Source of the DNA: a virus
Virus record (IMG/VR): IMGVR_UViG_3300047323_000138
Coordinates: 23,352-87,351 of that record
DNA: 64,000 nucleotides
Direction: 5' to 3' (one strand)
The number at the start of each line of letters is the position of its first letter. Positions within the stretch are counted from its first letter, which is position 1. The position numbers were made by a program, and so were the translations under genes. The notes under the pieces were generated by a model. That model worked only from the letters and a program-made list of their open reading frames with translations, had not been told where the DNA came from and did not search any database. Positions 54,945 through 61,109 of the stretch are shown here, in pieces.

Positions 54945-55471
54945 AAGAACCTTGGCTAAACTACCCTCACATCTGGCCGACTAAAAGTTCTTTTCTTAGT
55001 TTTCTGCGTGGTGGTATCAGACGTGCTTTATGGAACCGCTCACCGATTAAATTAGAATTCATTAAGAAGTACAGACGTAGGATTAAGAATCCAAACCCCA
55101 GAGGTAAGGTGAAAGAAGTTTGGGGTGGTACTTGCAATCTGTGCGGAGATGAATTTCCAAGCAATCAGTTGAATGTTGACCATCGGGAAGGACAGAACAG
55201 TCTCAAGGAGCTTTCTGATTTACAATCTTTTATGGAAAGTATTGTACTTGTGCAGGAAAGTGATCTACAATTCGTTTGTCTGCCTTGCCATAAGATTAAG
55301 AATTTACAGGAAAGAACAGGAGTAGATTTCGAGACAGCAAGAATTGAGAAAGCTGTAATTGAAATATGTAAAAATAAGCAAGATAAACAGTGGTTACTTG
55401 ACAGAGGCATCGCACCACTTGGTAATGCTAAGTTGAGACGCCAACAAATAACTGAGGAGATGATGAAATGA
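54941..55471 (+). CDS. HNH endonuclease (resident, recombination/processing type)
   Basis: 176 residues. CNLCGDEFPSNQLNVDHREG and FVCLPCHKIKNLQERTG form a zinc-bound HNH (two CxxC and DH). Basic N-terminus. It lacks the NUMOD or AP2 modules of the mobile endonucleases here and is coupled to its neighbours, so I take it as a resident gene, perhaps acting on replication intermediates. Confidence 0.85.
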   Translation: MKEPWLNYPHIWPTKSSFLSFLRGGIRRALWNRSPIKLEFIKKYRRRIKNPNPRGKVKEVWGGTCNLCGDEFPSNQLNVDHREGQNSLKELSDLQSFMESIVLVQESDLQFVCLPCHKIKNLQERTGVDFETARIEKAVIEICKNKQDKQWLLDRGIAPLGNAKLRRQQITEEMMK

Positions 55472-55683
55472 CTAAGTTCACCAAAGAGAAGCTCTATACG
55501 GAGTTGTCCATTAAGATTGCAACGCTTGACATGAAACTTGATGCTATTTTGAAGTTGCTGAATAAGCCTGAAGTAGAATATGAGATTGACCAACAAATTC
55601 GTATCATGGGTGCTCGACCCGGACATGGTGCAAGTTGGAGTGGTGTTATTGATACAGAAACTTTTGACAGGGAGTTTAAATAA
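55468..55683 (+). CDS. 71-residue unknown protein
   Basis: MTKFTKEKLYTELSIKIATL, helical, then QQIRIMGARPGHGASW. Unknown. Confidence 0.7.
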   Translation: MTKFTKEKLYTELSIKIATLDMKLDAILKLLNKPEVEYEIDQQIRIMGARPGHGASWSGVIDTETFDREFK

Positions 55684-55776
55684 ATGATTAAAGATTATTG
55701 GACAGCAATCTTCTGGTGTGAATTTATCCAGTTTAGTACGATGTTTCACATCTGGACACAACAACTTGGTGTTTAG
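55684..55776 (+). CDS. 30-residue aromatic micro-protein
   Basis: ATG directly after the preceding TAA, GGGAG about 10 nt upstream. MIKDYWTAIFWCEFIQFSTM plus ten residues, amphipathic or membrane-active. Unknown. Confidence 0.5.
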   Translation: MIKDYWTAIFWCEFIQFSTMFHIWTQQLGV

Positions 55777-55790
55777 CTTGAGAGGTGGGT

Positions 55791-56009
55791 ATGTCAGTTA
55801 TAGAGATGTTTCCGAAGAAAGAAGTTAAGGGTGAAGTAACAGTAGAAGTTGATCCTCTGACGTATTGGAAGCTGCGTAACGACCTGATTTCTGATGAATT
55901 TGTGCGATACAATGCACATGAGAAACAGGGGATTCTTGACACTGTTTTGCAAATGAATCTGGAACTGTACACTTTGGTAGTTAAATTGAAGGAGAGACTT
56001 GGTGAGTAA
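55791..56009 (+). CDS. 72-residue unknown protein
   Basis: ATG 55791 with GAGGTGGGT upstream. MSVIEMFPKKEVKGEVTVEV, then a helix. Overlaps the next gene. Unknown. Confidence 0.72.
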   Translation: MSVIEMFPKKEVKGEVTVEVDPLTYWKLRNDLISDEFVRYNAHEKQGILDTVLQMNLELYTLVVKLKERLGE

Positions 56010-56208
56010 AGAACTACTAGAATACGCAATCGAAAGTTATTTAAATACAATCATTGATTTAAGTGAACATAGGCTACCTCTTGATTCTCCAACTTTGCAC
56101 TATCTTAGCCAAAGGATTTATAGCGCATTCAGCTATGAGCTTAAGGGGCAACAAGTTAGTTTGCAACCAGATGAAAATCGGAATATTATTTTGACATTAA
56201 TTAACTAG
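56002..56208 (+). CDS. 68-residue helical protein
   Basis: GTG 56002 with AAGGAGAGACTTG. MSKELLEYAIESYLNTIIDL after the start. Unknown. Confidence 0.7.
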   Translation: MSKELLEYAIESYLNTIIDLSEHRLPLDSPTLHYLSQRIYSAFSYELKGQQVSLQPDENRNIILTLIN

Positions 56209-56218
56209 GAGAAATTTA

Positions 56219-56386
56219 ATGAAAGATTCACGACAACATGAAATTCTGTTTCTACTGTGGGTGTTGTTTGGTACAGTTCCACCAACAAGTCCTTTCATTA
56301 TGATTGCAAGCGGTATTGTTGCGTTTGGTCACTTGGCTGCTGGTTTGTACTATGTTTATAAAGAAGGTAAGGAGAAAACAGTTTGA
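56219..56386 (+). CDS. 55-residue two-segment membrane protein
   Basis: EILFLLWVLFGTVPPTSPFI and MIASGIVAFGHLAAGLYYVY are membrane helices. AGGAGAAATTTA before the ATG. Unknown. Small two-helix phage membrane proteins can be holins, but there is no lysin nearby. Confidence 0.7.
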   Translation: MKDSRQHEILFLLWVLFGTVPPTSPFIMIASGIVAFGHLAAGLYYVYKEGKEKTV

Positions 56387-57324
56387 TTAGTAAAGAATGG
56401 CACAAAGAAGCTTTGAGTCTGCGTGATAAAGGTTTTAGTGGTCGAGCTATTGCCAACATTATTGGAAAGAGTAAATCACAAGTTAACGAGTTTCTTAAGA
56501 ATAGTATTTACACATGGGTGGACGATGTTGTTGAACTTAGCAACTCCATTATTCCAGACGGTCCAAAGGTTCTTGTATATGATATTGAAACGGCTCCAAT
56601 GCTTAGTTATTGCTGGGGTTTGTGGGATCAAAACATTGGCCTGAATCAAATTCATACAGATTGGCACCTATTGAGCTGGGCAGCTAAATGGTTGCACAAT
56701 GACGATATCTTTTATGAAGACCAGCGTAATGCTGAAAACATTGAAGATGACTTTGTAATTCTACAGGGTATTTGGAAGCTGTTGGATGAGGCTGATTTTG
56801 TTATTACTCAGAACGGTAAGAAGTTCGACCAGAAAAAGCTGAACAGCCGCTTTGTATTTCATGGTATGAAGCCACCCAGTAGCTATCGGCATATTGACGT
56901 ACTACTGATTGCAAGGGCTCAGTTTGGCTTCAGCTCAAATAAACTTGCTTTTATGACAGACAAGCTTTGTACCAAATATAAGAAGTCTACTCATGCTAAG
57001 TTTCACGGTTTTGAGTTGTGGCGGGAGTGTCTAGCTAAGAATGAAGAAGCTTTTGATGAGATGATGGATTACAACTGTCTTGACATTCTCAGTCTTCAGG
57101 AGTTGTTTGAAATTCTCGCTCCGTGGGACACTAAACTCCCTGTGTTTGAAGTGTATAAGGAAGAAGTTGTAGAAAACGATGAGTGGGTTAAGTCTGGGTA
57201 TGTGTACTCCAATGCGGGTAAATATGACCGATATCGGAATACTAAAACTGGACAACAACGACGAGGTAAGGTAAACTTGTTGTCGAAAGATAAACGCAAC
57301 AGTTTATTGTCTAATATTGTGTAG
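56383..57324 (+). CDS. DEDD-type 3'-5' exonuclease with N-terminal HTH
   Basis: 313 residues, TTG start (AAGGAGAAAACAG). N-terminal helix-turn-helix (LRDKGFSGRAIANIIGKSKS), then VLVYDIETAP (DxE), FVITQNGKKFDQKKLNSRFV, and YNCLDILSLQELF, the Exo I, II and III pattern of PolB-type/DnaQ-like exonucleases. The C-terminus is basic. Probably a DNA repair or recombination nuclease. The HTH fusion suggests a sequence or structure preference. Confidence 0.85.
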   Translation: MISKEWHKEALSLRDKGFSGRAIANIIGKSKSQVNEFLKNSIYTWVDDVVELSNSIIPDGPKVLVYDIETAPMLSYCWGLWDQNIGLNQIHTDWHLLSWAAKWLHNDDIFYEDQRNAENIEDDFVILQGIWKLLDEADFVITQNGKKFDQKKLNSRFVFHGMKPPSSYRHIDVLLIARAQFGFSSNKLAFMTDKLCTKYKKSTHAKFHGFELWRECLAKNEEAFDEMMDYNCLDILSLQELFEILAPWDTKLPVFEVYKEEVVENDEWVKSGYVYSNAGKYDRYRNTKTGQQRRGKVNLLSKDKRNSLLSNIV

Positions 57325-57333
57325 AGGGTTTAA

Positions 57334-57426
57334 GTGGAAGACTACAAACTAAAGAACACTGTCAATCGCTTGGAGAATTCGGTTGACAGCCTGACTAAAG
57401 AAGTCTATACTTTGAAACAACAGTAG
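57334..57426 (+). CDS. 30-residue coiled coil ending at an amber codon
   Basis: GTG start with AGAGGG. MEDYKLKNTVNRLENSVDSL TKEVYTLKQQ, then TAG. The same frame continues to 57489 with KDLIEQIRRLKEMNND, which keeps the heptad pattern. The TAG may be a mutation in a longer coiled-coil gene, or readthrough may occur. Confidence 0.5.
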   Translation: MEDYKLKNTVNRLENSVDSLTKEVYTLKQQ

Positions 57427-57469
57427 AAAGACTTGATCGAACAAATTCGCAGACTAAAGGAGATGAATA

Positions 57470-58009
57470 ATGACGGTAGCGGAAAATAAAAGATTTGCAG
57501 AGGGTGATCGTGTAATCTCCGTAAGAGATACATCAGATGTTCCAGAAGGTTTTATTGGCACTTTGCAGCACAATTGGGGTGTGTTTGATTATGAAGTGAC
57601 TGATGACAAAGGTAAGATGGAATTGTTTAATGATGATGAACTTGAGTTGTTGAGTGTTAGTCAAAGTTCTATTGCTCGACCGGTTCTAGAAGAACGTAAA
57701 GTTGGTAAAGTTCAAATGGATTTGTTTGACCAAGGCTTTCCTAACGCCGTCTTTGAAGTTGCAAAGGTAATGACTTGGGCTGCTGAGAATAAAGGTTATA
57801 AACCTCATGATTGGGTGAACCTTCCAGACGCCGAAAGTTCCTTTCCAGCAGCAGCTAGTCGTCACCGAGTAAAAGGTTTGATTCAAAAGGTCAGTGGAGT
57901 TTCTGTAAATGAGCGTGTAGACGAAGAGTCTGCAATTCTTCATAAAGCCCACGAAGCTTTCAACGTACTTGCTGAGCTTGAGTTGATGGTACGAGGGAAG
58001 ATTAAATGA
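57470..58009 (+). CDS. dATP/dGTP diphosphohydrolase-like protein
   Basis: 179 residues. N-terminal small beta domain (GDRVISVRDTSDVPEGFIGT), then AVFEVAKVMTWAAENKGYKP, AAASRHRVKGLI and DEESAILHKAHEAFNVLAEL, the layout of the phage dATP/dGTP diphosphohydrolase N-terminal (DUF5664-type) fold. Such MazG-like enzymes hydrolyse purine dNTPs. Next to a deoxynucleotidase and another MazG-like gene, so it is part of nucleotide pool control. Confidence 0.8.
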   Translation: MTVAENKRFAEGDRVISVRDTSDVPEGFIGTLQHNWGVFDYEVTDDKGKMELFNDDELELLSVSQSSIARPVLEERKVGKVQMDLFDQGFPNAVFEVAKVMTWAAENKGYKPHDWVNLPDAESSFPAAASRHRVKGLIQKVSGVSVNERVDEESAILHKAHEAFNVLAELELMVRGKIK

Positions 58010-58443
58010 GACTACTCGGCATTGACGTAGACGGCGTAGTTGTAGACACACTAACCCTCTACAAACAAGCTTCACCTCACTTGGAAGATCCTCTAGACTT
58101 CTGGCGAGATGAAAACCTTTATGATAACCTTGTTCCAATGGAAGGTGCTGTAGAGAAACTTGAGCAGCTTAGTAAATACTTTGGTATAGTGTTTGTGAGC
58201 CGGTTGAAAGGTAATCATCACCGTTCGAAGGTTTACTTTCTGAAGAAGCACTTTCCGTTTATGACTGGCTTTATTGGTAGCCATGAGAAGTGGATCCTTA
58301 ATGATTCGTTAGTAGCTATGATTGACGACCTACCCGAGAATCTGGTAAAGTTCGATCCTGACAAGCGAGTACTGTTTGGTAGTAAAGACTTTAAAGATTG
58401 GAAGTCGTTTGATGTTAAATATTTCTGTGAAAAATATTTGTAA
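58006..58443 (+). CDS. HAD-type 5'(3')-deoxyribonucleotidase
   Basis: 145 residues. LGIDVDGVVVDTL (nucleophile Asp), FVSRLKGNH (motif II), and MIDDLPENLVKF (motif IV). Expected to dephosphorylate dNMPs. ATGA overlap with the diphosphohydrolase gene. Its stop is 15 bp before the MazG stub. Confidence 0.85.
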   Translation: MRLLGIDVDGVVVDTLTLYKQASPHLEDPLDFWRDENLYDNLVPMEGAVEKLEQLSKYFGIVFVSRLKGNHHRSKVYFLKKHFPFMTGFIGSHEKWILNDSLVAMIDDLPENLVKFDPDKRVLFGSKDFKDWKSFDVKYFCEKYL

Positions 58444-58458
58444 TTAAGGAGAGTTTTG

Positions 58459-58521
58459 GTGTCAAAGAAAGAATGTATTAAGTTTGGTTATGCAATCGGT
58501 AATCAACAATGGCAAGATTAA
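58459..58521 (+). pseudogene. 20-residue stub repeating the start of the MazG-like gene
   Basis: GTG with AAGGAGAGTTTTG. Encodes MSKKECIKFGYAIGN then QQWQD and TAA. The intact gene at 59195 encodes the identical MSKKECIKFGYAIGN, but 10 of the 14 codons after the start differ (for example Ser TCA/AGT, Cys TGT/TGC, Gly GGT/GGA, Tyr TAT/TAC, Asn AAT/AAC). The endonuclease ATG (58509) lies in its last codons. Original gene start cut off by the element. Confidence 0.82.
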
Positions 58522-59183
58522 AGACAAAATCACAAAGGGGTCTATCAGACTTCAAAGATGCTAATGGCTTGTGGGTTCGAAGTTATACGCTGAGAACAGA
58601 CGAAGATACCCAGACTCAGTACCACACAAGGGCTGGTGTTTTATTTTCTCACATCAAAGATCGTTGTAGATCCGACAGTTACTATGTAAAGAACAAACCG
58701 GCATACAAAGATTGTGAAAATGATTTTAAAGACTTTCAAAGTTTTACTGACTGGTGCCAAGATCAGTATGGGTACATGAATAGAGAGGATAAGCTCAATC
58801 AATATTGGTCAATTGATAAAGATATTCTAGTGCCCGGCAACAAAGTCTACAGTGAAAGCACTTGTATTTTTGTGCCGTCTTATATAAACTCTGTATTTGC
58901 ATACAGTCAGGCAACAAGAGGCGAGTACCCAATTGGTGTAGACTTTAAATCTAGGGAAGGTAAATTCAGAAGTTCCTGTAGAGACAATGATGGGAAACAG
59001 AGGCACCTTGGGTATTTTACAGAGCCCTTTGAAGCACACCGAGCATGGCAGCTATTTAAAGTGGGAGTTATTAGGAAATGGTCAGAAGACATTGACCTAG
59101 GAGTAAAACTACAAACTGCTTTAGTGGATAGAGCTGAAATCATTGAAAAAGATCACGCCAATAAAATCATTACGTTATACTGA
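58509..59183 (+). CDS. Putative homing endonuclease, LDKD family (copy 3)
   Basis: 224 residues. VLFSHIKDRCRSDSYYVKNK, FQSFTDWCQDQYGYMN, WSIDKDILVPGNKVYSESTC, FVPSYIN, then PIGVDFKSREGKFRSSCRDN and LGYFTEPFEAHRAWQLFKVG. Inserted after codon 15 of the MazG-like gene with a re-encoded start downstream. Confidence 0.85.
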   Translation: MARLKTKSQRGLSDFKDANGLWVRSYTLRTDEDTQTQYHTRAGVLFSHIKDRCRSDSYYVKNKPAYKDCENDFKDFQSFTDWCQDQYGYMNREDKLNQYWSIDKDILVPGNKVYSESTCIFVPSYINSVFAYSQATRGEYPIGVDFKSREGKFRSSCRDNDGKQRHLGYFTEPFEAHRAWQLFKVGVIRKWSEDIDLGVKLQTALVDRAEIIEKDHANKIITLY

Positions 59184-59194
59184 GGGGAAGGGTT

Positions 59195-59680
59195 TTGAGT
59201 AAGAAAGAGTGCATCAAATTTGGATACGCAATTGGGAACATGCCTGCAATGGGCGACCACTGGGAAGTTTGGAAGCAAGTGAAATCTCAATCCAAACTTA
59301 TCCTAGAAGAAGTGAATGAACTTGAGGATGCTTGTTCAGAGGAAGACCTTCTAGAAGTGTTGGACGCTGTAATGGATATCAAATATCTGAACACATACCT
59401 TGAACATTTGTTGGAAGCTTACGGCTGCAAAACTAAGCTTGCTTGGGAAACAGTATGTTCGAATAATGCTCAGAAGATTACAACTAGCTACACCTACGCA
59501 CAAAGTAGTAAAGAATATCTAGAATCTCGTGAAGATGGTGAATTCTATATTGATGAAACTTTGTTTGAAGGTGAACGTCTGTACACTGTGAAGCGTATGT
59601 CTGATAATAAAGTAATGAAGCTGAAATCCCATGTACGGCCTGAGCTTAATGGTTGTATCCCTGAAGAGTTTAAAGTATGA
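59195..59680 (+). CDS. MazG-like nucleotide pyrophosphohydrolase
   Basis: 161 residues, TTG start (GAGGGGAAGGG). The MazG-type acidic pairs are visible: LILEEVNELEDA and LLEVLDAVMDIKYL, i.e. ExxxE and ExxxD for magnesium. Hydrolyses NTP or dNTP to monophosphate. The C-terminal 60 residues are beta-rich and of unknown use. Its first 15 residues are also encoded by the upstream stub. Confidence 0.82.
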   Translation: MSKKECIKFGYAIGNMPAMGDHWEVWKQVKSQSKLILEEVNELEDACSEEDLLEVLDAVMDIKYLNTYLEHLLEAYGCKTKLAWETVCSNNAQKITTSYTYAQSSKEYLESREDGEFYIDETLFEGERLYTVKRMSDNKVMKLKSHVRPELNGCIPEEFKV

Positions 59681-59853
59681 TCCACGCACATGTCCCAACA
59701 CCGCGACCAAAGCTTGTATGGCAAGATATTATAAAGTCGAAAGAAGACTATACAAACCTAGCTAAGTCAGGCATGATGTACGTATACTTTCCAGATATTG
59801 GTACTTGGAAAGATTGTGAAGAATATTTGAATAAGGGGATAGAAGTTGTTTGA
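59677..59853 (+). CDS. 58-residue unknown protein
   Basis: ATG overlaps the previous stop. MIHAHVPTPRPKLVWQDIIK then an acidic helix. Overlaps the thyX start by 8 bp. Unknown. Confidence 0.68.
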   Translation: MIHAHVPTPRPKLVWQDIIKSKEDYTNLAKSGMMYVYFPDIGTWKDCEEYLNKGIEVV

Positions 59854-60505
59854 TTTTATCAAATGTAAAGTTATTGGTGTAACACAACCTGTAGTAGACT
59901 TCATTCCAGACAGTGAAGGTATCATTTCATACGCAGCACGAGTCAGCGCACCACAGAATCAAAGTAATTTCGACACAGCAGCAAAGCTTCTCAAGTATTG
60001 TGTAGACCATCAACATTATTCAGTGTTTGAGACTTGTAACATTACAATGGAAATTGAAGCACCACGGGACATTGCAAGGCAGATTCTTCGTCACCGTAGT
60101 TTCAGTTTTCAAGAGTTTAGCCAACGTTATGCAGAATCTACAGACTTCATTACTCGTGAATGTCGTTTGCAAGATGAAAAGAATCGTCAGAACAGTATTA
60201 GTACAGAAGATTGGATGCTGATAGACTATTGGGAAATTGCACAGCAAGAAGTGTTAGAGCTTGTAAAGTTTCATTATGAAAAAGCTTTGATGTTGGGTAT
60301 TGCTAAAGAAGTTTCTCGTTGTCTCTTGCCAGAAGGTCTTGCAATGAGTAAGATGTACATGAATGGCACAGTGAGGAGTTGGTTGCATTACATTCAACTT
60401 CGTGAAGAGAACGGTACACAGCTTGAACATACTGATGTAGCTAAGAAGGCTAAAATAGAAGTATTGAAGTATTTTCCATTCCTTGAGAATGTATTGGAGA
60501 AATAA
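59846..60505 (+). CDS. thyX: FAD-dependent thymidylate synthase
   Basis: 219 residues, TTG start (AAGGGG upstream). ThyX signature RHRSFSFQEFSQRY (about residues 82-95), with LPEGLAMSKMYMNGTVRSWL later. Makes dTMP from dUMP with methylene-tetrahydrofolate and FAD, using dUMP from the phage dCMP deaminase. Confidence 0.95.
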   Translation: MFDFIKCKVIGVTQPVVDFIPDSEGIISYAARVSAPQNQSNFDTAAKLLKYCVDHQHYSVFETCNITMEIEAPRDIARQILRHRSFSFQEFSQRYAESTDFITRECRLQDEKNRQNSISTEDWMLIDYWEIAQQEVLELVKFHYEKALMLGIAKEVSRCLLPEGLAMSKMYMNGTVRSWLHYIQLREENGTQLEHTDVAKKAKIEVLKYFPFLENVLEK

Positions 60506-60506
60506 A

Positions 60507-60707
60507 ATGAGTTTCCAGAACGTAGAAGATTCACCAATTGAATATTACATCCTTGAAGCTGCTGCACTGATTGCCGTTAGAGAAGGTATTCAGAAGCGTG
60601 AAGCTCATATAAAGATTCTTGAGACACTGAGTGAATGGATTAGTTATTACGAGGCCGCGCTGCCAGTAAAGAGTGCTTATAATAAATTTCGGAGTAGTAC
60701 TGTATGA
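60507..60707 (+). CDS. 66-residue helical protein
   Basis: ATG 60507. SPIEYYILEAAALIAVREGI, helical. Overlaps the next gene by 4 bp. Unknown. Confidence 0.72.
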   Translation: MSFQNVEDSPIEYYILEAAALIAVREGIQKREAHIKILETLSEWISYYEAALPVKSAYNKFRSSTV

Positions 60708-61069
60708 GTGTAGGATTTAATCTTTCTTTGTCAGATTTGCTTTTGGTTCAAGGGTTTGCCCAAGCATTTGGTGAAGATAATAAACCAGCAATTAATAAGT
60801 TTCTTTTTGATAACGGTCTAGATGTTTCGATGGGGGTAGATGAAGTAGTTTGCAAGCATCGTAATCTTCGTGGGAATGTTGTAGACTGTTTGATGTATCA
60901 AGGGCATGAACGTAGTTGCAAAGAGTGGTTGTCTGGTGGCTCAGCCAGTTGGGATAATGTTGTGGACAACTGTAGTTTGGATCTTCGGATTGATCTTAAG
61001 ACAATAGGCGCTCAGTCTAATAACACAGGTATGATCCTTGATCAACTAGAACGACATGCAAGTAAATAA
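60704..61069 (+). CDS. 121-residue unknown protein
   Basis: MSVGFNLSLSDLLLVQGFAQ, helical N-terminus. DEVVCKHRNLRGNVVDCLMY and ERSCKEWL give several Cys. Between thyX and the reductase. Unknown. Confidence 0.75.
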   Translation: MSVGFNLSLSDLLLVQGFAQAFGEDNKPAINKFLFDNGLDVSMGVDEVVCKHRNLRGNVVDCLMYQGHERSCKEWLSGGSASWDNVVDNCSLDLRIDLKTIGAQSNNTGMILDQLERHASK

Positions 61070-61109
61070 GCTTAAAGAATTAATTAGAAATTATTAAATA
61101 AGGAGTTGT

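Noticed and set aside
56219-56386. Holin
   Set aside because: Two membrane helices fit, but no endolysin or spanin lies nearby, and the gene is embedded in the replication block.
57334-57489. Genome-wide TAG recoding to explain the amber in the coiled coil
   Set aside because: Several neighbouring genes end normally at TAG, and no suppressor tRNA was seen in the window.
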